DNA of 64,000 bases from Ceratothoa steindachneri (GCA_963969495.1 OZ018337.1:79718648-79782647); one strand, 5' to 3'. Shown: positions 1 through 12,379, numbered from the stretch's first letter. The notes: generated from the letters alone by a model not told the origin. A program made the numbers and translations.

Positions 1-1585
1 AAGCCTAACATCTGTTTGCTGCAAAACCTTAGAAAGAATAATAGCTGAACAGATGGATGATTACCTTGAAGCTAAGTCGATCCTTTCAAATAGCCAGTAT
101 GGCTTCAGACGTGGTAGGACTGCGGATGACCAACTAATCCTAACATACGATTTTGTCACTTCAGGACTCCACAGCAGATCTGTGATTGATGTGATCCTGT
201 TTGATTTCTCCAAGGCTTTTGATATAGTGAACCATACCATTCTACTTGAGAAACTACTGTATAGGCATATGAGGTTCACTACTAGATTGGTTTGGATCAT
301 TCCTCCAGAATAGGACTTTGTACATTACAGTATCTGGTGTCAATAGCAGCACCAGGGGAGTTACCAGTGGGGTCCCACAGGGTTCTATACTGGGTTCTCT
401 CCTGTTCTTTATATATGTGAATTGCCTACCCCAGTCTGTTCTTAATCATTGCAAAATCTTTGCTGATGATCTAAAAATTTACCTAAAAATTTGCCCTTCC
501 TCCAATCTATCATTAGCTCTTGGTGCATCTTCTTGCCAAAAAGATATTGACAGGATATGTTCAGTTGCTGCCTCCTGGGGCCTTGATCTGAATAGGGATA
601 AATGTGCAGCACTACGATTTCAGAGAGGTTCAATTCCCTGGCAGACAATTGGTACACTGTCTAGTTATTATCTGCATGGTCACTGCATTTTCCTTGTGGA
701 CTTCCACAAAGATCTGGGTGTTTTGGTGGATGCCTTCCTTAGGTTCCCCCTCCACATTAGGGCAACAGTAAACAAGGCCTCTGCACTTTCTGCCAACCTA
801 TTAAGGAGCACTCTTTTGCAGATCCTTCTACTTCATGCTTACCCTATACAAAACTCACATTAGACCTCTACTAGAGTATGCCTCGTGTGTATGGAACACT
901 AGTTTTGCTGGGGATAAAAGGTTGCTAGAGTCGGTGCAGAGATCTTGGATGAGACAAATAAATGGTATGACTCAACTCTTACGATATCACTAGTTTTGCT
1001 GGGGATAAAAGGTTGCTAGAGTCAGTGCAGAAATCTTGGACTTGGCAAATAAATGGTATGGCTCAACTCTCTTATGATAGCACTAGTTTTGCTGGGGATA
1101 AAAGGTTGCTAGAATCAGTGCAAAGATCTTGGAAGAGAGAAATAAATGGTATGGCTCAACACTCTTATGGTAGCACTAGTTTTGCTGAGGATAAAAGGTT
1201 GCTAGAGTCAATGCAGAAATCTTGGAAGAGACAAATAAATGGTATGGCTCAACTCTCTTACAGTAGCAGACTCCAAAGACTGGACCTGTACTCATTCACG
1301 GCAGATTATTATGGGCTGACCTAATTAAATATTGGAAAATCTTCAACCACCACTGCAGTATCAAACCAGATGCAATTTTTACCCTGGCACCTACTTTGGG
1401 CACCAGAGGGCATAGGTTCAAAATTTACCACTCATAGTTCCTTGGAAGAAAGATTTTTCTTCCTCAGATGTGTTGAGATTTGGAATTCCTTGCCTGATAG
1501 TCTGGTTGCCCTTGACTCCATCAACTCATTCAATTCTGCGTTGCGCGTATGCCTTGATCCACTCCTATTTCATTATGATGACTAG
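1..1585 (+). pseudogene. CR1/L2-like non-LTR retrotransposon, reverse transcriptase 3' half, decayed
   Basis: Pieces of one RT in shifting + frames: GFRRGRTADDQLILTYDF and LFDFSKAFDIVNH (53-260), GVPQGSILGSLLFFIYVNCL and FADDLKIY (about 355-480), LYKTHIRPLLEYASCVWN (about 845-900), and the C-terminal EIWNSLPDSLVALDSINSF block ending at a stop at 1584. FADD is the catalytic pair. It enters from the window edge, so the 5' part is outside. Frameshifts and stops break it. 1586-1786 looks like its 3' UTR. Confidence 0.8.
897..1266 (+). repeat. Four tandem copies of a 93-bp unit inside the RT C-terminus
   Basis: Copies start at 897, 988, 1081 and 1174. The first is 91 bp (a 2-bp loss near 984), the others exactly 93 bp (31 codons). 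Each encodes a variant of TSFAGDKRLLESVQ..W followed by INGMAQLSY, which occurs once in normal CR1-like RTs (the LESVQRR block). Copies 2-4 stay in one open frame (1013-1324). Confidence 0.92.
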
Positions 1586-1786
1586 CCCCAACACCAAACG
1601 GATATCACACCCCATACTGTACCAGTACCAATCTACCCTTTACCACTCCATTAATACAACATGAGATATCTACACTATCCTACATAAGGCACATAACTCA
1701 GTCTACTCTACTAATTATTCCCAAAACAGCATTACTCTTGTAACAGACTGGCGTGCCTGTAGGAAGGAGCTGTCCCTTAAAGCTTA

Positions 1787-2940
1787 TTAATATATTCCTC
1801 TACCTGACATATATAGTACTGGGATAGCCAGTACTATAGAGAGAGCTGGGCAGGGGGGGGTAGGCAGTCTCAGACAGATACTCCAGTCAGACAAACGAGT
1901 AATAATAACTATAAAAAAAGGACAAAAGTGACTGGTTGAGTGTATCTTCCTATGGAATAAAACAGGAAAAAGAACTTGTTGGGTTGCTGCAAACCAGGAC
2001 ATAGGAGTGGCAACTGATTGGTACAGGGAAAATAGTTCATCATGTAGGAAAAGTTGTAAGCTGGATTTAAACACTGGAAGGCTAAGAGCATAAACTACCC
2101 CCAAGTGCAGAGAATTCCATCTTCCCACCACTCTTGAAGAGAAGAAACGTTTACGAGCTTCAGACTGACAGTGTTTAACTTGAATTTTATATCTGTGACC
2201 TCTAGTGCAGACATCTGGGGATAAAGTGAAAATATCAGAAGGATGGATATAGCAGAGATAGTGGAAAATAGGATAGCAATAAATCGTGTCATGTCTAAGT
2301 AGCCTACCCTTTATGGAGAAAAGCTTTAGAGAGTTTTAGTCTATCAACATAGGGCAAGTCAGCTATGCCTGATACTGGCTTTGTCCACCTTTGCTGAACA
2401 GACTCAAGGAGCTTTAGATCCCCAAGATACCCAGAGTGCCAAACTGGGGATGCAAAGTTTAATATCTGAACAAGAAGAGAGGACATAAACTCAGGAGAAA
2501 GGCAAACAGTGGCAGTTAACAAATTAGAAGCCATGACTCCTGCTTTACCTACAGAATTTCTGATGTGGTGATGAAACTTTAACCTGTCATCAACAATGAC
2601 TCCAAGGTCTTTATAGGTATTGTAAAGGTTTAAGGGTGTGTCATCAAGGAGATAGCAAGAATTTGGGTTTCTATTAATAAGATGTCTAGCAAAATGGAGG
2701 TGAGCACACTTGTCTACAGAGAATTTAAGACCCCAGGAAGAGGTAGTAGCAGACAGTGTTAATACTGTGTTGTAGATCAGGTGAAGGCAAGTAATAACTA
2801 GAAGAGAAGTGGAGATACAGCTTTAGGTCATTAGGAAACATTTTGTATTGACAATGAAGATGGGAGCAAGTATGATTAATGAATATGAGAAATAGAAGGG
2901 GACCCAGGACAGAGCCTTGAGGCACCCCATTTAGGACCGT
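1787..2940 (-). pseudogene. Non-LTR reverse transcriptase fragment, antisense
   Basis: Reading on the minus strand: MPQGSVLGPLLFLIFINH (2925 down), then LLVQILNFASPVWHSGYLGD and LKLLESVQQRWTKPVSGIAD (about 2480-2340), then a C-terminal RWNSLHLGVV block near 2120. The order matches the palm-to-C-terminus of a CR1/L2-type ORF2. Several stops and frameshifts. Confidence 0.75.
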
Positions 2941-2944
2941 CTAG

Positions 2945-3800
2945 GAGAGAATATAGTTAAGAAGGGGATTTCTGACCATCTAGAGAGTGGTAGGTTAATA
3001 AATGATGCTCAGTGTGTTAGAAGAGGTAGATCGTGTTTAACAAATTTACTGGATTTTATGGATTATGTAACTAAACAGCCTTAATGTTTTCAGATGATGC
3101 AAAGATTTTTGTTAAAATTAATTCTGATGAAGATATTAAAGCTATGAAGAGGGACTTCCAAAAACTTCAGAAATGAAGTGAGAAGTGGATGTTAGAATTT
3201 AATCCAGATAAGTGTACAACAATGCATATCAGCCATAGGAACCTTGGAATATCTCATTGCAAAGGACTTATGGAAATATAGTGGCCAAAGCCAATAGAGT
3301 ATTGGGATTGATTAAGAAAAAAATTTTATATATGGACATTGAAATGTGTCACACACTATATTCTTCTTTGGTCCGGCCACACCTTGAATATCCTGTCCAG
3401 GTGTGGTCTCCTTATTGAAGAACTTGAGAAAGTTCAGAGAAGGATGACCAAGTTGGTACCAGAGTTAAAAGAGTTACCCTATGACACTAGATGTAAAAGA
3501 CTGGAAATAACTTTGTGGAGACCTGATTGAGACATATAAGATCATTCATGGCTTTGAAAATGTTGATATGAATGACTAATTTGGATTCAATACACAAGAA
3601 CAAATAGTTATAAATTAAGGAAGATGGAATATATCAGAACTGTCACAAGAGCAAATGCATTTAGTATTTGTGTTGTCAATCCCTGGAATGATCTCCCAGA
3701 GTATGTTGTCAGTGCTCCATCAATAAGTGCCTTCAAGAAGAGAGTTGACAATCACTGGAACCAAAGTAACTAGCCATATGAATGATACTGGGAATGTCTT
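2945..3800 (+). pseudogene. CR1-type RT fragment with internal deletion
   Basis: DHLESGRLINDAQCVRRGRS and CLTNLLDFMDYV (2976-3075) are followed directly by FSDDAKIFVKIN (about 3090), so most of the palm is deleted. It then continues through IAKANRVLGLIKKK, SLVRPHLEYPVQVWSPY and a terminal ETYKIIHGFENVD block to about 3790. FSDD replaces FADD. Stops present. Confidence 0.75.
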
Positions 3801-4300
3801 AATTTAGCAATATATTAAGTAATATTTGTGATATGTGAGTAGAGCGAGAAATATTATTTTTATTTTTGTTTCTATACAGAAACAAATCCTTATATAATGA
3901 TAATAACTAGGATCAAAGTGACTGATGAAAAGGAAATTTGACATTTAATATAAGTATCTGAAGGAAGCGGACCTGTAATGGTTAGAACTGTGATAATTTA
4001 AACCACTAACGTCCAATACTTTGCAAAATAAGTTGAGGTGGTACCCAAACAAGACAGTCTTATTCTCCCATTAGCGGCTAAAAAAATATTAAGTTACCAT
4101 ATATTTTGTATATAATCCTTGGTTTGACTGGCAACCAATGTAATTGTATGAGTACTAGTGTGATTCACTGCTTTTTGACAACAATTGCAGCGTACAGACG
4201 TCAGAATTTCAGCTTTGCTGTTTTTAGAAAATTCTCTTCACTTAAGTTACCTACTTATGTAATTACCGGCTTAGGGAGTTACTTTAGGTTCAACTCATTG
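3801..4300. other. Unassigned AT-rich sequence
   Basis: No convincing coding frame or repeat match within the window. The last part may be the 5' region of the PHD-finger element that follows. Confidence 0.5.
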
Positions 4301-4325
4301 TGCTCATTCTCCAACTCAAGTGTTT

Positions 4326-6652
4326 TTGTGCAACCAAAATGGGTAGAAACGGCCCCAACACTGGCCATGGTCGCTGCTCTAGCTTTGGCCAAAATGGCGG
4401 GCCTCACTCTTCACAAGTAAACAATCTAAGTGGCAATTGTGGTGCGGCATATAATATCTCCAAAGCAGTTAAGTCCCCTGATGTTTGCAAAGGTGGTTTT
4501 GCTAGTAAGTGTAATAAATGAGTTACTAATGATGATGACACTCTACAGTGTGATTCTTGTAATCATTGGTTTCATACATCCTGTCAAGGGATAACTAAAC
4601 ATAAATACAAAGCCATCTGTGAACTTCAAGGGGATGATATGCCATAGTACTGTCACAAGTGTAAAATTCTACTTCCTAAACTCCTTGATTTTCCTGGTGT
4701 TATCACTAAAAGATGTAATGCTATGGAAAATGACATCTTCCTCCTTAAAAACAGTCTGATCTTGAAGCTAAAGAACTGGATGAGGAGGAGGCTAGATGTG
4801 TACTCATAAAAAAAGAGTGCCATTATCTTTTCCAGACTGAGGCTGATAGAGTTAAAAGACTTAATATGTAATATTCGGTCTAGCTGAATCCCAAAAGCCT
4901 AACTCCGTCCGACACACACGTCCGGGAAGATTGTACTAAAGTTAAAACTATACTTGACGAGGAGCTTGGACTGGATCATATAAAATTTGACGAGTAATTC
5001 ATCTTATACCTAGTACACCATCATCTGGCAACCTGAATAAACCCAGACCTTCAAAAGTAGTCCTTTCCTCCGCTAACCACAGAGGTGAAGTCTTACAAAA
5101 AGCCCATTTTTTGAGAAACCTAAAAACCCAGTGTTTAAATTACCTATTGCCCCCGACCTATGTCAAAAAGACAAAGCAGAAAATGATCAACTAGTAGAGG
5201 AAACTGCGTAGGAAATGCACTGATAGTGCTGCCAAAGGCGAAAATTGCCACTGGGCTATTCGGCAGAACAAGGTAATTCGCATCCCCAAGAAACCCACAC
5301 CAGGTTCCTAAGCCTTGGCTAACTTTCCACCTGACTCGTATCGCTCCAATTTGGGAAATGGCCAGTCAGCGGCAGCGGTGCCTTCGCACCCACTATAAAT
5401 AACTTTGTTTCATCTGTTCCCTCTAGTGACCCTGGTCAACATGTACATAATGCAATACATCCTTCCCCTGTTATGAGTAACTGCTTGTAGTAATGTAAAT
5501 ATACAGGTCAATAACCTCTCTAGTAATCTTAATGGCAATCCCCTGACCTTCAATCCCAGGGATTTTTCAGGATTTACTCCTCATAACCTTAAGTGCATGT
5601 ATACAAATTGTGATGGTCTATTCAATAAGGCCAGTGAATTTGAGTCTGTTCAAGATATTAACCCCCCATTTTATTTTCCTGACTGAAACCAAACTTTCCA
5701 AATAAATACAAAGTGTTGAACTTCTCTTATATAATACTTATGAGGTTTACAGATATGATAGAACCCCTACCAATGGTGGTGGTAGTGTGTGCATCCTGGT
5801 TAGGAAAGACTCGTCTTCCTCTCCTTTATCTGATATATATTCTAACTATGGCATTGATTGCTATGCTGTATCGTCAACACAGGCCCCCAAAATGATCTTA
5901 CCTTTTGTATGTACAGCCCCCTTTCCCCCCATCCTATAGTAGGGACATGAATATTAAATTTTGTGACCAATTCAGAAAAATCAGCGACTACAAATGTGAC
6001 CAAGTTTTATTATGTGGTGACTTCAACTTTGAAGGCATTAATTGGGAAACTCACAACCTAGCCCCAAATTGATCTGGTCACACCCACATATTCTATGATT
6101 ATATTCAAGACTGTTACTTAGAACAACACTTCCATGCCCCTACAAGGCAATGGGGGTATTAACAGCCCTTCTGCTTTAGATTTAATCTTCACAGATTCTG
6201 AACATGAAATAACCAACATTAATTATCTCCCCCCCCATCCCTTGGGTGCCAGTCACCATGCTGTTCTCACATTTTCCTTTGTCTTGGATGAGTCATTCAT
6301 TCTTGATGATGTCAACACCACAAAACATAACTTCTGGAAAGGTGATTATGTTGGCCTTGACAATTTCCTTGTTAATACTGACTGGCAAAATCTCCTTTTT
6401 GATAAAACTGCTATTGAATGTGAACAGGCATTTTTGCCAGTATATGTCGAAGGGGTTCAGAGATTTATACCTCTTGTTAACCATTGCCATTATAACAATA
6501 TCAAATGCAAGTGGATGACAGACTATTCCACACTATCAATGAGAAAAAAAATGGCATGGAGCAGGTATGGCAGAAGACGTACTACTCTCAGATATGAAGT
6601 CTACTGCAGAGCAAGAAATAAAGCCACGCAAGTTATTCATGAAGCAAAATAG
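4326..6652 (+). pseudogene. Non-LTR retrotransposon 5' part: PHD-finger ORF1 and EEP endonuclease
   Basis: ORF1 trace from about 4339 contains a PHD-like zinc finger (CDSCNHWFHTSCQGIT..., then YCHKC, about 4545-4665). The endonuclease part begins LKCMYTNCDGLFNKA (about 5590) and includes RTPTNGGGSVCILVR (about 5758). It ends with a clean 172-residue frame at 6134-6652 that contains SALDLIFTDSEHEI and LGASHHAVLTF, the SDH-like end of the APE-type fold. It stops before the RT. PHD-type ORF1s are known in some CR1/L2-group elements. Whether this is the 5' half of the element at position 1 cannot be told. Confidence 0.75.
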
Positions 6653-6654
6653 TC

Positions 6655-6870
6655 ATCTGCCACTTCTGAGCCCAAGCTAATAACTTAAGTCACTCTGCAC
6701 TTTAAAGTTACCTTCAACTTCTTTGACTACAGCTGCCAATTTAGTGTCATCAGCAAAAATTGACACTTTGCTATTTACAGCCTCCCAAGATCATTTATAT
6801 AAACTATGAATAATAAAGGGCCTAGAAAGGATCCCTGAGGTACGCCACTAATATGTCCACATCTAATTAG
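6655..6870 (-). pseudogene. Short CR1-type RT palm fragment, antisense
   Basis: Minus strand reads GVPQGSFLGPLLFIVYINDL followed, after a frame change, by FADDTKLAAVVKEVEGNF. About 210 bp only. Confidence 0.7.
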
Positions 6871-7380
6871 AGATGCAAGTATTTGCAACTACAATACAAA
6901 TAATAGATGAACAAACAAAAAAGAAAAGGCCTCATGTGGTACCACAAAATCTTTGTATAAAAAAACCTGCCGCCTCCAAGCTTGGTATACTGCAATCTGG
7001 TTGCGTCTTGAGAGGCTATCAAAGCCCTCTCTGTCCTGTTGGGACTCACAATAACTTTTTTGACATACAAGGTATATTCTATTTCAATATTGCAAATCTT
7101 ACAATCTCAGCCACCCTTATTAAAAGATTATTACAAGTCAAGTACAATCTAACAGAATATTTGAATGGCTCTTTGTTTGCAATAGACTGATATATCAAAA
7201 CTACATCTTTATAAAAGTTGATTTAAGTAAAGTAAATCTTGTAAAATTTATCAGAGTGGCCTTTCGTAAATTAACAAATTGTAAATAGCTGGGGGAGAGA
7301 AAAAGACATTTTAGACAAACATGAAATCCCTAATAAATTATATATATATATATAAGATAAAACCTCTCCATTGACACATT
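6871..7380. other. Unassigned sequence with short (TA)n
   Basis: An open frame of 105 codons (6873-7190) shows no recognisable domain. A (TA)7-8 tract lies near 7339-7353. Nothing else seen. Confidence 0.4.
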
Positions 7381-7384
7381 CTTT

Positions 7385-8880
7385 CAGAGGGAGGGAGAGG
7401 GTATTGGAAAAGGGGTTGGGAGAATGGATGTACAATCACACATTCGCTCTACCACACCGTCCCTCCACTGCGCCCTCACCCCATTCAGCATAACTCTCTG
7501 TTTCCTGTCTTTCAGCCATTCAGATATCCAATTCAAAACTGTACCACATATCCCATGCATTTTTAATTGGTGAACTAGTCTCTTATGTAGAACGTTATCA
7601 CCTTATCAACATTCTCTCCATTATCAAATTGTTTAGTTACATAAACCAGTAATTTTATTACACACGATGTACCTCTTCTAAACCCATACTGAGGATCATT
7701 TATTAACCTACCACTCTCTAGATGGTCAGAAATTCCCTTCTTAACTATCTTCTCAATAATTTTACAAACCTTAGAAGTTAAGCTTACCGATCGTAATGTT
7801 ATTCGAGTCCTCTTTACTTCCCTTTTTAAAAATTGACATTACATTCGCTAATTGCCAATCATTAGGTATTTCTCCAAACTCAAGTGATCTAGTATATATC
7901 TTCTCAAGAGCTACTGCAATACTTTCTACACCTTCTTTGAGTAACCTAGAATGAATGTTGTCTGGTCCAGATGACTTATAGTATCTAGCTCCAATATAAA
8001 CCCTTTAATTATTTTCCTATTCACACTAATGGTATTCAACACTACTTCCCTTGACCTAGAATTATCATCAATTAATCTATCATGATTCTCTTCTGTAAAT
8101 ACTGAAGAAAAGTAATCATTAAAAACCTCTACTATTTCCTTATCAGATTCTTTCAAAACCCCTTCATATATAATAGACACTATTTTATCACTGTTTGATT
8201 TGTTATCAATTCTATAACTGAAGAATTTTCTCGCTCTTTATTATTATTTTGAGATAAATTAATTTCTGCCGCCCTTTTGCTCTTCTTAATAATCTTATTT
8301 AGCCCATTTCCGGTTGGCCTATATTGATTTAAATTATCCAAAGTACTTTCTCTGTAATCTGTGGTATGCCCTTTTCTTCTCAGAAATTTTCCTAGCTATC
8401 TCCTGATTCCACCATAATGGCTTCCTACATTTCTTCCCAATAGCCTTCATTGGAATACACTGCTCCTGGACTGTTTAATATGGTCTTAAAAGTGTTCCAC
8501 TCCTATAAGTATTCTTTCCACTGAATTCTATATCCCAGATACTCTGATTTACCAAGTTGCGTAATTTATCGTAATCGCCCCTATACAAATTGGGAGTTTT
8601 TTGATGTTCTACCTTTCACTATTCCCAAGTTAAAATGAAGCATGCGATGATCACTATTTTCCAATGCTTACCCAACAGTCAATTTCTGAACCAAGTGATC
8701 ATCTATTGAAAAAAACATCTAATATATTGGCATCCCTTGTTGGCTTATTGAGTAAAAAAATTATCCTCAAAGCATTCTATAAACTTAAAACTTGCTCTAC
8801 TATCCCTTCCTATCATATTTTCTCAGTCCACATAATTTAAATTAGTCACCAAAACCTGTTATATTTTGCATTTATTCATT
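7385..8880 (-). pseudogene. CR1-X copy, endonuclease end to RT, antisense
   Basis: From 8880 downward: MIGRDSRASFKFIECFEDNF (endonuclease), KKCRKPLWWNQEIARKISE, SDKEIVEVFNDYFSSVFTEE (ORF 7926-8180), DNIHSRLLKEGVESIAVALE and LEFGEIPNDWQLANV, then MHGICGTVLNWISEWLKDRK near 7530. Same subfamily as the + strand copy at 45.1-49.5 kb, with which it shares near-identical stretches. It preserves the empty site for the CR1-Y insertion. Frameshifted. Confidence 0.85.
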
Positions 8881-9009
8881 TTTATTTGTTGCATTTATAT
8901 GTTGCACTTATTCATTTATATTTATTCACATGTATTCATGTTATTAATATTTTTTTCTTTTTTTAGATGTATTATGAATATAGGTAGTTGAATATACCTT
9001 GCTACTCAT

Positions 9010-10260
9010 TACAATTTTATCAACTTTTATAGATAAAGTCATACAACTTGAGTTTGATCTACCTACTTTGCATCCTCATGCTGGCAAATTGTGAAAGCTT
9101 TGGTATAGAAATTTCTGCTACTTCCTTTCTACAATATCTGATTCTTCTCCAGACAAGTTTGAAGTTCTCTCCTTGTACATTGGTCCTTATATCATAGATG
9201 AAATAGAGGGCTGGTTGCATTATTCAAGCTGCCTATATTAAGGCTCCCAGTAAAATTCATGCCAGACATTTGCTTTCTACTTGAATTCAACTTCCAGAAG
9301 AAGCGATTGACCAGTACATTCAAGCTCTGAATTGTCTTGCTGTGGATTGCAACTTTCAGGATGTTACTGCTGCAGACTACCGTGATTCTTTCATAAGAGG
9401 GTTAAAATCCTTGAATATTCATGCAGGACTCCTTGAGAATCAAAAGCTTACATTAACCAATGCTACTCAACAAGCTCAAGCATTAGAGCAAGCATTATTG
9501 AAATCTGAATCATACTTAGTTACTCCCGGTCATGTACCTGCTAGTGTAGCGGCTGTTCCTGGTAATTTTATGGCCTCTAGTAAAGAAGAATGTGAAGAAG
9601 TTAGCCTTCCATTTACAGCAGCTATTTCAAAAAATATTTAACAAATGAATCAAACATGCTACAATTGTGGTGGTCATTGCCATCCTGAGGATGATCAAAC
9701 ACTTTGTCCAGCTCACGATGTAATTTGTCGTAAATGTGGGAAGCCTGGGCATTTTGTAAAAGTTTGTAAGTTAAAATCCAAACGTCCTGTTTCACTATTT
9801 CCTGCCATGGTTGCTTCCACCTGCGCTACCAGTGGCCTGCTGTTGCTTACTGTTCCTGTTTAATTGAATGGATATCCTCAGTTACTTCAATGTCTAATTG
9901 ACAGTGTAAGTTCAGAGAATTTTATAAAATGCATAGCCCACTTCATGAAAAATCGTCTGTTTCAAGGCATCTTCTTCTTTCTCACTAAATCTTTAAGGTT
10001 ACTGTATTGTTAACGCTTTGATGAATGGTCGCTTTTATGAGAATGTCAAAGCTACTGTACTTTCAAATGCTTGTACTGATATTATTCTTGGCTATTGCAG
10101 CTCCAAAGATGCTAATTTCATCGAAAATGAGGTTAAACGTCTACTTTGTGAGGGGATTATTGAAAATACTAATTCTCCTTGGTGCAAACAAGCGGTAATA
10201 ACATCAAATGCAAATAAGAAAAAAATGGTGGTATACTTTTCTACAATAAATAAGTACACC
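9010..10260 (+). pseudogene. Ty3/gypsy-like LTR retrotransposon: gag, protease trace, start of RT
   Basis: Gag region 9040-9641 is followed, after a stop and a new frame, by a zinc-knuckle segment at 9645-9863: CYNCGGHCHPEDDQTLC and CRKCGKPGHFVKVC (CX2CX4HX4C). A protease-like CLIDSVSSENFI near 9895 has DSV where DSG/DTG is expected. The frame at 10018-10260 reads IENEVKRLLCEGIIENTNSP and KKMVVYFSTINKYT, the N-terminal fingers of a gypsy RT. It is interrupted at 10261 by an LTR-like insertion and resumes at 10802. Several frame breaks, so inactive. Confidence 0.82.
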
Positions 10261-10801
10261 TGTAGGGGTGCGAAGATGTATCAGTGAAAAATTCTTTCCA
10301 AATTGATAATATAAATAGCCCATTAAATTACCAACTCAAAAAGGACTCGCCGTAGCGTGATGACAGAGTGCTAGCATTTGGATTCAAAGACCAGGGATCG
10401 CAACTCAAAAAGTCCACAATTTTTCCGAAGAAAATGGAGACCACGGAAAACGCTTTAAGGACAACTCAAGAAGACTCAAGAAGAAAACGATTTCAAGGGC
10501 TGACTCATCAAGAATACATCATCACGTCATCAAGAATCAAGAAGAAATCATTACGTCATCAAGAATTAAGAAGGAATCATCAAACCAAGATAAATGCAAG
10601 TTAATATGAAGATACTTCAAGAAAAAGAATTAACAAGATCAAGAATTAACTCAGCCAACTTAAAGAAGAAGGAATCTTCGCCAACAAGAATACCAAGAGT
10701 CAGATAAATACAAGACAATGTTTGAAGGGGCAACTTCAGTCAAGAAGAAGTAAAGAGATTTGATTAATAAGAAAAGTTATAATAAATGCCCCTCCCCCCC
10801 A
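10261..10801 (+). mobile_element. Solo-LTR-like element (541 bp) carrying a tRNA-like module
   Basis: Starts TGTAGGGGTGCG and ends CCCCCCCA (TG...CA). It is flanked by TACACC at 10255-10260 and 10802-10807, a 6-bp target duplication. Inside are a TATA-like ATATAAATAG near 10309, an AATAAA at 10781-10786, and a tRNA-like stretch at about 10347-10422 (GGACTCGCCGTAGCG ... GGATCGCAACTC ... AGTCC). It splits the gypsy RT between NKYT and YAYPL. Relatives lie at 58.3-59.1 kb. Family not recognised. Confidence 0.75.
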
Positions 10802-11166
10802 TACACCCATTTGTATGCTTACCCGCTAAAAATCACTATTTCAGCATTATTTATCTATCTAATGCATATCATCAGATAGAAATATGCTCAGAGGACTGAC
10901 CTTATACTGCTTTTCAGGCTGGTAACAGTCTTTTATCAATTCAAGCTCATACCTTTGGGTGTTACAAATGGAGTTTCAGCTTTTCAACGCTTTATGAATC
11001 AGTTTATAACTGATAACAAACTATGTAACACTTATGCCTATCTCAACATAATAGTCTGCAGGAAAATGAAATAAGAACATGATTGCAATCTAAAGCGTTT
11101 CACGGAAGCTGCTTCTAAATACACTCTCCATTGTAGGGTTAATAAGAAGAAATTTTGTTACCTTGG
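10802..11166 (+). pseudogene. Continuation of the Ty3/gypsy RT
   Basis: In shifting frames: YAYPLKITISALF, NAYHQIEI, TAFQAGNS, LIPLGVTNGVSAFQRFMNQF (about 10950-11000), then TYAYLNIIVC, where YLDD is damaged. This is the palm of the RT whose fingers end at 10260. Ends where a CR1 piece begins. Confidence 0.8.
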
Positions 11167-11505
11167 ATGCTGAAATGTTAAATTATTATTTATTACTCTG
11201 GTAAGACCACACATTGAGTACAACAATCAAGTATGGTACCCCCACCTTGTGAAAGACATTGTGACCTTGGAAAATGTTCCAAGGAGAGCTACTAAGCTGG
11301 TGCCACAATTGAAAGATCTGATGTATGAAGAATGACTTAGAGCCAACTTTGGCTTATAGAAGAGTAAGGGGAGACATGATAGAAGTTTTTTAAAATCATC
11401 AGTGGAAGTTATGATGAAGAATGTAGTGGGAGTGTTACAATTTTCACAAGATAACACCAACAGGGGACAACTTTGGCAAGTTATTCAAGACATGGTCAAG
11501 GCTGG
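11167..11505 (+). pseudogene. CR1-type RT C-terminal fragment
   Basis: LVRPHIEYNNQVWYPHLVKD and LENVPRRATKLVPQLKDLMY (about 11190-11330), then a degraded terminal block to about 11500. Stops present. Confidence 0.72.
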
Positions 11506-12290
11506 ACCTGAGGAAGTATTTATTGCTGTGTAGAGTGCATTATTCACTTGTATGCGCGAGCCTAGCATCTCCCTCACTCGCCAACAGCTCTCCCTGCATC
11601 CACAGCTGATCTCAATGGTGCCTATACTGATGAGAGATGCCAGTCATACCCTAAGCCTTTTGGGTTTATTTGCTAGGAAACTCCTTTGAGAGCTCATTAT
11701 AGCTCTCAGACTGGTGGTGCCCTTGGTTTACCCCGGAGGGTACCACCTTTGACTAATTTGTCGCCACTTCTCTACTCTCAAAACTTCTACAGCAACTGGA
11801 GCATTGCGTTTTGACCTCTACAGATTACGTCTTGTCAGCATCCATTGATGGCTCCATTGGGAAGAGGGCCATTTCCATGGACCCAACCCTCAATGCCACT
11901 GCATCTTCAGGTCACTTTCTGTCATCTTCGAATTGGGCAAACTCGCGGGATGCTCCGCCATTTGATGGAGCACTTCCCTTTACTTTAGTGTGATGGGTAA
12001 GGCGTCCCCTAGACTGTTCATCACTTTTTGGAGGAGGTTGGCCTCCTCTATTTTATTTGACACTGGTATTGGTTGCATTTTCTTGCACCAGGTTGAGGCT
12101 TCCCCCCTACCTCAAAAAGTGCTTCCTTCTTGCCTTTGCTTTGTTTTTCAGTTTGTTGTTTCTGTATTTTTTTCTTATGTAGCCTAGTATTAGGCTAGTA
12201 AATAACTACAGGGACTTATACTCTTGTAAGGGGTTGCTAGATGGGTGCTAGGGAAAATATATATCATTATTATTACTCTACCATCCTAGT
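11506..12290 (+). pseudogene. I-group retrotransposon 3' fragment with internal deletions
   Basis: Matches the 3' third of the copies at 16-18 and 41-43 kb: CMREPSISLTRQQLSLHPQL (about 11550), DASHTLS, then LRIGQTRG...LMEH and the 3' UTR motif GTAGCCTAGTATTAGGCTAG (12179-12198). Most of the RNase H is missing. Confidence 0.75.
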
Positions 12291-12379
12291 CCTCTGCTTA
12301 TTTTCCCACCCATTGCTTTCTAAATTTATCTGAAGGCCCTCACCTCTACCAGTCTCATCCTACTTACCCTGACAGCCTA

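Noticed and set aside
9645..9863. Cellular CCHC zinc-finger (CNBP-like) gene
   Set aside because: The knuckles follow a gag-like region and precede protease and RT pieces of a Ty3/gypsy element, so they belong to gag.
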